Below, one piece after another: positions 50,503 through 62,000 of a DNA stretch of 64,000 nucleotides. Made by a program: the position numbers and the translations under genes. Source of the DNA: Symbiodinium natans (lineage: Eukaryota; Sar; Dinophyceae; Suessiales; Symbiodiniaceae); NCBI GenBank assembly GCA_905221605.1, contig CAJNDS010002346.1:62001-126000 (forward strand). The letters run 5' to 3'. The first letter of the stretch is position 1. Each line of letters begins with the position of its first letter. Below the pieces are notes generated by a model that saw nothing but the letters and a program-made list of their open reading frames with translations, did not search any database and was not told the DNA's origin.

Positions 50503-51474
50503 TCACTCGCCCTGGGCACGCGCCGGCGAGCGTTCGCGCCCCGTCGGCGTTGCCCTGACTGACACATCTCGAGACATGCGCATCGGCCCATATATTCCAA
50601 GTTCAACTGGCATGCTCGGCTCTCTTGGTCCCAAGACTCCCGTCCAGTCTGTCTCCACGACTTTGACTGCCATCCTTGTTTTGAGCGCCTCCGCTTGCTC
50701 CTCAGACAGGATGATCCCTTCCTTTTCCAGGTAGTCCGCGACGTCCTTGTATGGCGAGTCCTCTTCATCCTTCACACAGGCTTGGACCTTCTTCTGTGCT
50801 TCCGCTACCTCCAGCTCCGTGGCCTGGATGGCCTGGCTGACTTGCGCAAGCTGCTTCATGGCCTGCTCGAACTCGCTCTTTATCTTCTCCGTTTTGTCTT
50901 GAAGCCGGACCTTCTTCTCAATGAGCGTTCTCAGCTTGTTTGTCGTCCGTCTGTATGTACCAACATGGCGGCTGAGTTCCTGCTTTGGCGTCTCGTCCTC
51001 AGGCTTGTAGTCCCCCGGCGGGGGTATACCCGCCGCTCTGAGGAGCCTTTGCACTGCGGGCTCGGCTCCTTGCCACACAGTCTCAATGGCCGCACGGTAC
51101 TCCTTCTGTGACATGCTTTCTGCCTGCGATCCATTGCCAGGTAATCCCGGGGGCCAAATTGGCCCCGGCTCCATCGTCCGCGGCTTCCATCCTGCTTCTT
51201 CGATGGCCTTCTTTGCCTCCATAGAAAGCGTACCCCACGCCTTCGTGAGGGCTTGGTCGGCCATCCCTTCTTTGTTCTTGGCAGGTCTTGTCCACCAAGT
51301 AGCATCTTCCTTTGGCCATTGCCACTTCTTCCGCTGGCTTGACCATGCTCGCTCACGGTAAGTGGCCTTTTTCCACGCCTTTCCGCAATGCCAGCAGTAC
51401 GGGTTGTAGTACAAGTCTTCATTCCAGACCCAACCCACCTCGCAGTGGGCACACACAGTACAATGCTTCCCCAT
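50503..51474 (-). CDS. LINE ORF1 protein
   Basis: Likely RNA-binding partner of ORF2 in the ribonucleoprotein. From the ATG at 51,474 it has 323 residues; the frame extends 22 codons upstream to a TTG. Near the N-terminus is a Cys cluster, CTVCAHC, then C-x2-C 15 residues later (YCWHCGKAW), like a zinc ribbon. A long helical, charged stretch (EKIKSEFEQAMKQLAQVSQA and onward) would form a coiled coil, typical of LINE ORF1 proteins. It is followed by 192 nt before the opening of ORF2. No RRM motif is evident. Confidence 0.82.
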   Translation of the reverse strand: MGKHCTVCAHCEVGWVWNEDLYYNPYCWHCGKAWKKATYRERAWSSQRKKWQWPKEDATWWTRPAKNKEGMADQALTKAWGTLSMEAKKAIEEAGWKPRTMEPGPIWPPGLPGNGSQAESMSQKEYRAAIETVWQGAEPAVQRLLRAAGIPPPGDYKPEDETPKQELSRHVGTYRRTTNKLRTLIEKKVRLQDKTEKIKSEFEQAMKQLAQVSQAIQATELEVAEAQKKVQACVKDEEDSPYKDVADYLEKEGIILSEEQAEALKTRMAVKVVETDWTGVLGPREPSMPVELGIYGPMRMSRDVSVRATPTGRERSPARAQGE

Positions 51475-51514
51475 GACTGCTGCAGCCTGATGCCAGTCCC
51501 ACCAGCACCTCAGC

Positions 51515-51690
51515 AATGCGAGGCCGGAAGATCCCCTCAACCGTAGTGAGGCCGAACTTTATGTATCCTCAGCCGGAGCGAGGCCGAAACTTGGCCACTC
51601 CCTCTGCCGAAGCGAGGCCGAAAACACACCCTCTGCCGAAGCGAGGCCGAAAAGTTCCCTCAGCACTTGGCGAGGCCGTACTCAGGTAGC
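51515..51690 (-). repeat. ~31-bp GCGAGGCCGA repeats in the LINE leader
   Basis: Six copies of a GCGAGGCCGAAA-containing unit upstream of ORF1. The same motif recurs three times inside ORF2 (about 50,018, 50,056 and 50,126), where it codes the ASQKAE repeat. Confidence 0.8.
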
Positions 51691-51841
51691 TATGTTGCTG
51701 GCAGCCGACTACCAAGCAAACACAGTGGTTGCGGTTTGAGTCCTGTTGGAGCCCACCCTTAGGTACAGTCTCCAGGCAACAGCACTCCCTACCTGAGCAC
51801 CCCACCGGGGTTGAGCCGAGACTTGAGCCAGCAGCAGTTCT

Positions 51842-52390
51842 TCACATCCCTTCTGGGCCTGCTGGCGAAGGCTCCGGCAGCCGTTTGCGGGGCCTAATCA
51901 CTTCTGGGCCTTCTGGAGAAGTTTTAGGCAGCAGTTTGAGATGTCTACTCACTGCTGGGCCTTCCGGAGAAGTTTTAGGCAGCCGTTTGAGAGGCCTAAT
52001 CACTGCTGAGCCTTCCAGGGAAGGTTGAGGCAGCAGTTTGAAAAGCCTAATCACTTCTGGGCCTTCAGGCAACTGTTGGGACAGCAGTTTGAAAGGCCTA
52101 ATCATTTCTGGGCCTTCAGAAGATGTTTGAGGCATCAGTTTGAGAGGTCTACCCACTGCTGGGCCTTCAGGAAAATTTTTAAGCAGCAGTTGGAGAGGCC
52201 GACCCACTGCTGGGCCTTCCGGAGAAGTTTCAGGCAGCAGTTTGAGAGGCCTAATCACTTCTGAGCCTTCCGGGAGGGTTTAGGCAACAGTTTGATAGGC
52301 CAAAGCACTTCTGAGCCTTCCGGAGGCGCCTAATCATTCTGGGCCTTCTGGAGAAGACCTAGGCATCAGTTTGAGAAGCTTACTCCCTTA
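51842..52390 (-). repeat. 51-bp tandem monomers in the LINE 5' region
   Basis: At least eight 51-bp units (plus AGGCAGCAGTTTGAGAGGCC with TTCTGGGCCTTC), then more degenerate ones to about 52,390. Because 51 is a multiple of three, a 17-residue repeat is open on minus (VIRPLKLLPKTSPEGPA), but there is no evidence that it is translated. Tandem 5' monomers act as promoters in some mammalian L1 families. Confidence 0.88.
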
Positions 52391-53160
52391 TCGCAGAAGC
52401 CGTAACGAGCAAGGTGTGTCCATCGTGCTGCGCAAGATAGACCAACAGATGTCCGTTGTATCCGGCACTCTAAGGGGGTGGCGCTGTCCATGAGCCATGG
52501 CGTTTGTTAACAGGGCCGCGCCGGATTACAGGCCGATTACAGCGATGACGCGCTTGTGGCAAGGAGTGCCCCCGCCAGGCACCCCTCCAGCATGAACAGG
52601 CCTGTTCCTGCCGGTTGTTCCAGGCACTTTTCCAGCAGAAACCGGACGATGCCTCCGCCCTATGCTGCGACTAGCACTGTCACAAGGGTGAGGGGCAGAC
52701 CAGAAACCTAAGCAGCAAACCAAACCCTAAATGCAGACTCCTGCACACCCGCCGGCTGCCACCACGCACAGAGCTGCACACAGACGAGCCCGCCAGGCTG
52801 ATCAACAAGACGCCTTCGCGGAGCCCCGCAGCGCTAGGTGCATAATAGGCAAGTGGATGTAAGGGAGCATTTTGAGGAAAGGGAATGCTACTAAAGGACA
52901 GTTTAACACTACACCCAGCACGCTTGCACCGACTGGCCAGACCGTTCGGTTGTTAATCGCCTTTGGTTTGGGGAGCGGCCAGCAGACCTCAACAGTGCGA
53001 TCCTGAGCCCTCCTACACCCAAAACGCAGGACAACGTGTAGAGTTGCGTCTCACACAGCCGCATGAATTGCGACTCACACAGACGCATGAGGTTTGCGCA
53101 GTGTGTGCAGAACGACAGTATTAAGGCTGCACGCCAACCCGCCTGGCACGCTAGGGGAAA
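52391..53160. other. Unique DNA between LINE and minisatellite
   Basis: No gene recognised. Short frames (for example minus 52,526-52,723) are not protein-like. Telomere-like repeat is nearly absent (one AAACCCTAAA at about 52,720), unlike the left half of the window. Confidence 0.6.
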
Positions 53161-53169
53161 GTGCCCGAC

Positions 53170-53745
53170 AGGACCTGGGCATGGACCTGGGCACCTCGAG
53201 CCTGTGGACCTGTGCATGTGCGGGGGGCACCTGCAAACACGCCTGACCAGGAAGGGCCTGTGCAGCTTGAACCTGTACATTTGCGGACACTTGCGAGCAC
53301 GCCTGACCCGGAAGCGTTGGCACCTGCGAGCACGCCTGACCCGGAAGGGCCTGTGCGCCTGTGCCTTTGCTGGCACCTGTAAGCACGCCTGACCCGGAAG
53401 GGCCTGTGCACCTTGAGCCTGCGCATGTGCGGGCACCTGCAAGCACGCCTGACCCGGAAGGGCCTGTGCACCTTGAGCCTGTGCATTTGCAGGCACCTGC
53501 AAGCACGCCTGACCCGGAGGGGCCTGTGCACCTTGAGCCTGTGCGGGCACCTGCAAGCACGCCTGACCCGGAAGGGTCTGTGCACCTTGAGCCTGTGCTT
53601 TTGCTGGCACCTGCAAGCACGCCTGACCCGGAGGGGCCTGTGCACCTTGAGCCTGTGCATGTGCAGGCACCTACAGCCACGACTGCCCCGGACGGGCCTG
53701 TGCACCTCGAGCCTGTGCATGTGCGGGCACCTGGTGGCAAGGCTC
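53170..53745 (+). repeat. 60-bp minisatellite (~10 units)
   Basis: Unit: GGCCTGTGCACCTTGAGCCT followed by GTGCATTTGCAGGCACCTGC and AAGCACGCCTGACCCGGAAG; one unit is 54 bp. The period is a multiple of three and free of stops, so several frames are open on both strands (20-residue repeats such as GACKCTGSRCTGPSGSGVLA). I regard these as by-products. Confidence 0.92.
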
Positions 53746-54392
53746 GTACTAGCTAGGGGGCGTGGCAATTGCACTAAGCGCACTCCACTGTTGCAAAGAG
53801 TTGATACGCTGCACGGGTGGGAGAGGCAGGCTTGCTGCTGGGTGTAGGGCAGTTATTCGCATCAACAGGCAAAGGGCTGGTGTAAGCCACACAGTGAGCA
53901 GCACAGCCCTCACGCATGCAGTGGCTGGTATAGCCACACAGCAAGCAGCACAGCCACCGCACGCGAACTGGATGCATCAAAGGCCTAACCTTTGCTGCGT
54001 TCTCGCTCTTACTAGCAGACAAAGGCCAGCGCAATGCGCAAAGCACTTCCTTGGCGTTCTCGCTCTTACCAACCAAGGGAAGGGCACAAACAAACAAACA
54101 CCCACCTTCCCCGTCCACGACGGCAAATCAACACCAGTCTGCGCACGTGCGGGTACCTGGCGGCAAGGCTCGTACTAGCTAGGGGGCGTGGCACTTGTAC
54201 TAGGCGCATTCCACTGCTGCAAAGAGTTGATACGCTGCACGGCAATTATTCAAAGGCCTGACCTTTGCTGCGTTCTCGCTCTTACTAGCAGACAAAGGCC
54301 AGCGCAATGCGCAAAGCACTTCCTTGGCGTTCAAGGGAAGCGCACAAACAAACATCACCCACCTTCCCCGTCCACAACAGCAAAATCAACAC
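53731..54392 (+). repeat. Local segmental duplications
   Basis: 53,731-53,815 recurs at 54,160-54,243 (core CTCGTACTAGCTAGGGGGCG), and 53,979-54,133 recurs at 54,251-54,392 (core TTTGCTGCGTTCTCGCTCTT) with small deletions. The copies are in the same order, as expected for a tandem duplication that has since lost sequence. Confidence 0.85.
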
Positions 54393-55106
54393 AACATTTA
54401 GTGCTCTCGGCCGGGTGGGCCTGACAAGTGCAGTTTGGGCCAGTCGAGAATGATGCACGGCGTTCAAAAGATAAACATTGATCTCAATGCGGCAAAAACA
54501 TGCTCCTATCTTTACATGCACCGCAAAGTTAAGTTAAAAGGTTTGGTAAAACTAATTCGCACTTGCAACATAGTGCAGATACCTTACGTCGAAGCCATCC
54601 GTACTGCACAATGTACAAGAGACACCAAAAATAAGTTAGACGGAGGGAGCGGGCGCTGCCAACGTTTAAGAGATTAAAGGTGAAGAGAACGGGCGTTTTT
54701 AACATCAAGAAACGGTGTTTCCAGCAGTTAAGAAATTAAATGCAATTGAGAACGGGCGTTCTTAATCTAGAATCCAGATTCTTTTTGCAGCGGGCGCTAG
54801 CAAGGCAATGCTAAGGGGCCCAGCTGCAAAGCAAACACAACACCAAGCTTACCTACGCTTCTGGCGATCTGAGAGGGGCAGCTGTCTGCAAGCAGGTTTT
54901 GCGTCGGTTCAAAAAAAGAATGTGAGTAAGTGCTCCTGATGCGGCTTCTATGACTAAGTCACCGTATTGGGACGAGGTATTCCAGACGAGTCAGACAGAA
55001 CAATGATCTGGTCGATGCTTCATCACCCTAACAGTCTCCCTAAGAAGCTATTTACATCTTGCGCAGTTCTGCAGGCTTGCAGAAACTCGGCGTGCTCGAT
55101 CTTTTG
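54393..55106. other. Unique DNA, no recognisable gene
   Basis: Contains a loosely repeated GAGAACGGGCGTT motif at about 54,650-54,800 and otherwise nothing I can name. Confidence 0.55.
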
Positions 55107-55209
55107 CGTTCGCTTCAAGTTCAAGCCACACTACCAAAGCTAACAAAGGCCTACGAAATCCTAAGCCTAAACAAGCACTGCCCACGAGCTCTCCACCTTT
55201 TTGACTTTG
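55107..55209 (+). repeat. 103-bp direct repeat, copy 1
   Basis: Identical over 103 bp to 55,533-55,635. One plus frame is open through it (QATLPKLTKAYEILSLNKHC then RALHLFDF). The helical A-x-x-LF ending loosely recalls PPR-type repeats, but this is too short to assign. Confidence 0.93.
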
Positions 55210-55532
55210 CCGGAAATGCCGCTCAGAGTTCAAAGCAGAATGCAAAGCAGATGATGCGTAGCAAAACTGAGCGTAAAGACCGTAAAGACCGTAAAGATCA
55301 CCAAGACAGAAGCGCAAAAGCCGAATGCATACAAAGGAGAACGCCACTTCGCATCTTGTGAAACTGGGTGAAACGATGTGAGTATGGCTCTGCACTTCCA
55401 AAAGGGAGTGGTGGGTGGGTCAAAAGCAAAGCTAGCCAGCATTGTACTGGATTGGTGTGTGGCTTGAACCAAAAATCACAAAGTACGGTGATCTTTCACA
55501 ACCAGCAAACAGCTATGAGTAAACACATGACC

Positions 55533-55635
55533 CGTTCGCTTCAAGTTCAAGCCACACTACCAAAGCTAACAAAGGCCTACGAAATCCTAAGCCTAAACAA
55601 GCACTGCCCACGAGCTCTCCACCTTTTTGACTTTG
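55533..55635 (+). repeat. 103-bp direct repeat, copy 2, ending exactly at the LTR
   Basis: The identity with 55,107-55,209 stops at the base where the LTR of copia copy 2 begins (GACTTTG|TGCTAAAC). CTTTG (55,631-55,635) is the candidate 5-bp target duplication, to be compared with the other flank outside the window. Confidence 0.9.
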
Positions 55636-55770
55636 TGCTAAACTTCAAGTCGCTCTTTTTCCTTGAACCGGTAAAGGCGCTGTCGGTAAAACATGAGTCA
55701 CAAATCCACACATGCTCATCAACCCTTTGGGTTGGTCGGTGGGGTTCCCAGGTAGTAGAAAAACTTTACA
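55636..55770 (-). repeat. 3' LTR of copia copy 2
   Basis: 135 bp, differing from the copy 1 LTRs at two positions (AAAGGCGCTG and TTGGTCGGTG). Confidence 0.96.
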
Positions 55771-55780
55771 CCCCGCCTTG
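55771..55780 (-). other. Polypurine tract of copia copy 2
   Basis: Same CAAGGCGGGG as in copy 1. Confidence 0.8.
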
Positions 55781-56020
55781 ATGTTGTGCGAACTGTAAGC
55801 TCAACATCACTCTACAGTAACGGGTTTGTAGAAACTGTACAGGTATGTCGTTGGGCTCATCTGGTATTGTGCGATGGCCTCGTTGTGCTCTCCCTATTGG
55901 AGTCCTTGCACTCGGTGAAAACTGTTCCCACTGCTTCCTCGTGGGTAACACTTCGCTCAGGTAAGCTTGTACTCGTTGTACCTCACACTGTACGGAAAAG
56001 TGAAACATTCCATCATTCAC

Positions 56021-59000
56021 TCACATGGTCCCGGGCCTGCAATTGCCACAAGGACGGTAGTGCAATCTCGCATGCACTGCTGCACTGTAAGTGAATCTCT
56101 CTGACCTTTGCACATCTGCACATGTAGGTCGGTGGTACCTCTTGCCATGAGGCGTGTACACATACTGGGGTTGTGCTCGTAGCTGTTCGTCCACATCCTG
56201 TGCCATAGGAATGATATTAACCATTCCCCATTCTTGAAATCGCCTTGCAAGCTCTTCGTCATTCACATGGATTTGGCTTGCTGGTACTGTACTGATTCCA
56301 GGCATCCCATTACCACTGCCTGTCGCTGAATCCTCTGGTGCATCACGGAAATACATATTGACTGCCCTTGCTGTACGTTGAACATCATCCTCATCGGGCG
56401 GACAATACTTTTGCACAAATCTTCGAATAGTGAATTCCTCCTGCGGTTCCTGTGGTCCTTCTTCCTGCGGTTCCTGTGGTCCTTCTTCCTGCGGTTCCTG
56501 TGGTCCTTCTTCCTGCGGTTCCTGTGGTCCTTCTTCCTGCGGTTCCTGTGGTTCTTCTTCCTGTGGTTCCTGTGGTCCTTCTTCCTGCGGTTCCTGTGGT
56601 CCTTCTTCCTGCGGTTCCTGTGGTTCTTCTTCCTGTGGTTCCTGTGGTCCTTCTTCCTGTGGTTCCTGTCGTCCTTCGTTCACCTTCTGCTCGACCATGT
56701 AGAACAAGAGTAAAGCGAAAATTCCTCCTAGTAGCACACTGAAAAGAATAATCCATCCACTCACTTCCTTCACATAGATGAAAACAAATTCTCGTTCTTC
56801 TCGTTCTCGTCCTCCAAAATCGTCTGGCTGTCCTGCAATCTGAGAAATCATATTCACCATCATTGTCAAGTACATCGCTCTAGCCGTCTTGCTTCCTCGC
56901 TCATTCAACAAAGTTGCACGTAGTGCTCGAACTTGGCTTCGGCAAACTTCACCTGCCACATGTTCCATTGCTTCTTCTTTCCCATAACGCTCATGACTTT
57001 CTCCATTCCACACCATGGCTCCAATATGGTACATGAGAAATCTCCTTCGAGATACTCCTAAGCGCTTTGTATTCAAGTCGGCAATGTTTAATTTGGTAGG
57101 CACTGGCTTTGCTTTGAAGCTGTTGTTCTTCACCCCTCGCTGAAGCCATAATACTCTCAGATCGATATGTTTGAGTCCTCCGACTCCTGTTCGCATCATC
57201 CATTGTCTTCCCGCACTTGAATCCATCCGGATCTCCACGAGTAACTTTCCTGCAAGAAACATCCACAACTTCTTCAGTAACATCGCTTCTGATGCTCCTC
57301 CTGAGCATGCTAGCACTTCGGACTCTGCCGAACTTAAAGCTGTAGCTTTCTGGGTCCTGCTATACGAAAGTACTGGCACTGCATTCACACACACAATCAC
57401 TGATGATGTAGACCATCTCGCTTCACGGTCTGATGCCCAATCTGCATCCGTGAATACTTCCATACTGTGTGTTCCTTTCTTTTCTTCGTCTTCTTCTTCT
57501 TGCTCTTCTCTTTGATAGATCGCATCCATCATCTTGTTTCCAACCTTTGTGTACTTCAGTAGGAATCCCAGTTGCTCTGTTCCTTGCACATAGAGCAAAG
57601 CTTGTTTCAAACAGGTTAACGCTTGTTCCGTTGGCTTCGACATCTTACTTGCCAAACACTTCGTCACATGCTGTAAATCCCATCGGTCTTGAGAAATGTA
57701 CAACAGTGTTCCCAACGCTGAACGAAACTTCTTGCACTCGTTCTCCTCCAGTTCTTTGGAATTGTCCACTGTCCCAATCAGCTGGTGCTCTGGGGTTTGT
57801 CTTGGCTTTCGGTTCCCCAGCTTGTAGAGTCCTTTAAGCTTCTCGTAGTGCTTCTTCGACACTGTCACCAAAATTCCTTCTTCAAGGAACTCATAGGTCC
57901 TCTTCAGGTAATGAAGCTGTTCTCCCGATCCCCGGTGGGATGGGAACGGTCCCTCAACTGTGAGCTTGAAAAACTTCTCTAGCTCGCATATCAGCCATCT
58001 TCCTTCGCCTTTTGCACCTGCAACTAGCTCGTCGTCGACATGAATCGACACTGCAATCTTCTTCACTCGGTGCTTCAAGATTGAGGGTATCCCAACAAAT
58101 TGCTCAAATCCCAAACGCTTCAAAATCTCAACCAAATGGGTAAACCATTGTTCTGCCGCTGATCTTTGCCCTGGCAGACACTTCTCCACTTTCCATACGT
58201 GGTCTTCATCCAAACCAAGTAGCGTTCGAATCCACGGTGAGATATCAGCATACATCAGAGCTTTCTGCGTGACTTGCAAGAATGCGTCACGAATGTCAAG
58301 AACTGTAAGCTCCCAATTGTAGATGAGATGAAAAAGAAACATCATTCGCACTGCTGCGTGTCCTGACGTAGGACTAAAAGTCTCCTCCGTGCTCTGGGCT
58401 CCCGCACGGAATTCCCGACACACAATTCTGCATCTACGCTTCCAAACTCCATCTCTCTTTCTCCAATCGAAAACTGTCCTTAGTGTCAGAAACTTACCTT
58501 CCTCTGAACACTCTTCCTTCTTGATCGTCTTCACAACCTTCATGTTGGCGAGTTTGTCAAGTTCAGCTTTTCCTGCCTCTGCATCCAATCTTTCAAGTTC
58601 CTCTTCGCTGACTTTCGGTGGTCGATCCTCATCTTCTTCTTCTCCTTCACTATCCGCTTCATATTCCTCTTCGCATTCCTTCCAGACTCTTTCTTCCCAA
58701 AGGTCATCTTCATGATATCCTGTTTCGTCTTCCTGTTCTTCTACCTGTCCGGCGTACAACGGTGGAAATAGACTTCCTTTCGGACTTCCAGGATCAGCAC
58801 TTGTAGGTGAACTTTCCGCAGTCTTTTGTTGCTTCGTTGGTGGCTCCTCAGCATCTGCTGTTTTACTAGCTTTCGCAGGTTCCTCTCTTTCTTCTCCTTC
58901 AGTTTCTCTCTTTTGTCCCCCGCCTTGGTTGGAATCCGTTGATGAACTTCGAGGTGTAGGTTGACCACTGCTCAGCAATAGATCACTGATTGTGTCATGC

Positions 59001-62000
59001 TTTGAACTTTCCACATCAGATCCTGCTTCATCTCCTGCTGGCTCTGGCTCATTTTCTCCTCCTTCTTTCTCTTTGCCTGGTTCTTCCACGATTCTCGGTA
59101 ACGGTGCCGCATGCGCGGTGTGCCCTAGCCTTGGGGCTTTCTTCGTCCAAGGAGAACCCTGAAGTTGAAGGGTCTCACGTGCGCGCCACGCTGGTTGTGT
59201 GCGCCGCACAGATCTTGACGTAAAGATCCCATCTTTTGATGTAATCACGTCCATGTCCCGGTCGTCCTTTCCAACCCATATTCCTCCTGTCCACAAGGAT
59301 CGATTCTTCACTCCTCCAGGCTTGGCCAGACCAAACACATACTCTCCGAAGGGTAAAATCTGCCCTTGGTATGGTCTCCCGTAGACCAATTGGAAAGCTG
59401 TACTCTGCGTCCCTGAGTGTAGGTGGTACCTGTTGAACAACCATGCTGCGTGGTGAATTGCCCACGCTCGTAAAGCATGATCTTCAGGAATCTTTTCCCC
59501 AATCCGATCCTCGACCATTTCAATCATCGTGAGGCTTTGTCTCCTGAGGTTCTGAATGTGGCGTTCCACTCTCGCTGTTCTTCCTTTGTGGTAGGGCTTG
59601 TTTGGATACTTTCCAGCCTTGTAGCCTAACTTTTGTCGTATTGCTACAATCAAATCCAGTAAGGCTGTTGTCGCTGGCTCCACATCAATCGCAAACAGAA
59701 CTTCTTCGGAAATGTAGTTCATCTCGAGAGAAAACTTCACCACTTTCTCGGCCAACTTCTTCGTCGGTGCTTTCCCCGGCACTGGAATCGCCCACGAAAA
59801 TCGAGTCCATGAATCAAGAATGATCAGACTCACACTGTTCTGACCCATGTACATGAAGTCCATCTGGATCACTGGCTTTCCTGGGTCTTCATACTTTGCT
59901 TCACTGCTTTGTGGGGTATGGTCCTGTTTCGACTTTGCTGCTGCACAGAAATCACACCATGGTTGCATTGGCATGTGGGTTGCCATATGCTCTTCAATCT
60001 CTGCTTCTGTCGGTTCGGGCACTCCGGGTCTTGTTCTTGCTTTGGGCCTTTGCTTCCTCAGCCTGTCTGCAACTTCTTCTGCGTCCTCATCTCTGTCTTC
60101 GGTGAGGTAGTTGCACAGTCTCCTGAACATCTTCACCTTTGACCCTGAGACGCTCAAACCCAAATACCGACAACCTTCTCGCAGCTTCTCAATCTCACTC
60201 GTTGCTGTGAGTGACTCTCCATTCACCACAATAGTACTTCCCATGTCGAGTTCCAACTCTTGGTGTCCTCCTGCCTTTCCTTGCTGCTTCACAACTCCTT
60301 TCGGCACTGGCACCTGCAACTCTTCTGGAGCTCCTCTTTCTCTTCCAAACCATTCTGGCTCCTCTTCCATCTTCTTTTCTTCCTCCTTTGGTGCTTCTTC
60401 TGGTGCTACCTCTTCTACCAAGCACTTGTCCAGATACTCTGGTGTCCTGTGCAAGAATGTGAGAATTTCTGATCGAAAAAGCAATCCCGGTATTCGATCT
60501 TCCAAGTCGGATTTTCGCTCGAGCAATTCCGTTGCTTCAATCACTTCCCATTCGTTGCCCACCTTCACGATGGTGGTCCTGTACTTCCAAGTACCTGTCG
60601 GCGGCTTTACAAACTCAAGTCCAAAATGGCGATGGACTGGCGTTCCATTCGGTAGAAGGCTCCAATCCTTCTCTGGGACTTTACCAAAGTCATAGGCCAA
60701 AGTCACCTTGACTGCCCTGACTTGCTCGACTCCTCTAACTTCCGCTGTCAATCTCAAGCTATTCCTCTGGTATTCCACAGGCACCCGTGCCTTACCATCG
60801 GGAGATACAAGTTCCCCCGCCTGGGTTTCTTCTCCCCAGGTCTCGCCCCCTTGGCGCTGTTTGCATCCCACTGACACAAACTTCCATCCATTTTTGAGTA
60901 GCCTTCCTAAAGACAGCAAGATGTTATTGGTGTCCGACAACACAAAGTCCTCAGTCACACTGCAGCTACTGAACTGCAAAACTGCTCGCCGCATACCTTC
61001 AACTCGCATCGCACCCCCTTGTGCGTCTTGCAACCTCAGAGAGGTTGGGGTCGAAACTTCGACGCCTGCATCCGACAATCTTCGTGGTAACAAACTCACA
61101 TCTGCTCCTGAATCCAAGATCACCACATGTTGCTTTGTGTCCAACTGGACCATTCGCACATTGAGAGGTTCCGATCCTCCCTGACTCAGAGGTTCCAATC
61201 CTCCTTGACTCAGAGGTTCCAATCCTCCTTGATTCAGAGGTTCCAATCCTCCTGGAGGTCCCAATCCTCCTTGAACTCTTTCCAAGCTGTTTTCATACCA
61301 TTGATACAGCTCATCACTCTCATGATCTTGTTTGTTCTCACTCTCATCCCCGATGTAGTAGCACTCTGGTCCTTGCACCTCTATCCTTCTGGTGAACCAA
61401 TCACCTTCTTCTTCTGAAACTTCGCTAAGCTCATAGTGCTCTGTGCCGTCAGGTGGTGTGTTCGCAATGTGATGGAAATCAATGTTCCTCACTCTCCTTA
61501 TCCTGTATTGGCTCGCACTCTGCGACGGAGTAACAGACTCGACTGTCGAGTGGGGTACCTCGGTGCTGGCCTCGCTCGCCTGCACTTCTCGAACATTGCG
61601 GTTTGGACACTCGTTTCCCCAATGTCCTCGCTGCTTGCAGAATCGGCAAACATCTCTGTCCAACTTCTTTCCTCCACCTTTCTTTCCTCCTTTGCCATGC
61701 TTTCCACCTTTCTTTCCGCCTTTCTTTCCTCCTTTGTGGAAACCTTTGCCTCGTCCTTTCTTTCCTCCTTTGTAGCTTCCTTTTCGTCCACCTTTTCTCC
61801 ATTGGCGAAATCCTGCTCCAAAGCTTGACCACGAGTAGGATCCTTTTCCTCCTTTGTTTCCTTTGTTGCCTTTGTTTCCTTTTCCTCCTCCTTTCTCGTA
61901 CACTGCATCCACTTCCATTGGTGCTGGTCCTTGATCTGCATTCGAACTGCTCGCTGTGTTCTGCAAGGTCTTTTGCTTCAACACCGTCTGGTAATCCCAA

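Larger units (their letters stand above)
46259..52390 (-). mobile_element. APE-type non-LTR retrotransposon (LINE), damaged
   Basis: Minus-strand element with a repeat-rich 5' leader (about 51,500-52,390), ORF1, ORF2 with endonuclease and reverse transcriptase, and a C2HC tail. A 100-N gap lies inside the 3' part, so 46,259-46,365 is assigned to it only by position. No poly-A tail is seen; the 3' side is telomere-like repeat. The 5' boundary is inferred from the end of the 51-bp repeats. One frameshift separates the RT from the C-terminal domain. Confidence 0.85.

Noticed and set aside
52909-53847. Overlapping 130-250 codon frames in the 60-bp minisatellite
   Set aside because: Open because the unit is 60 bp without stops; same repeat read in several frames on both strands.
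55059-55361. PPR protein fragment
   Set aside because: One loosely similar helix (RALHLFDF) in a 100-codon frame is not enough, and other frames are open.
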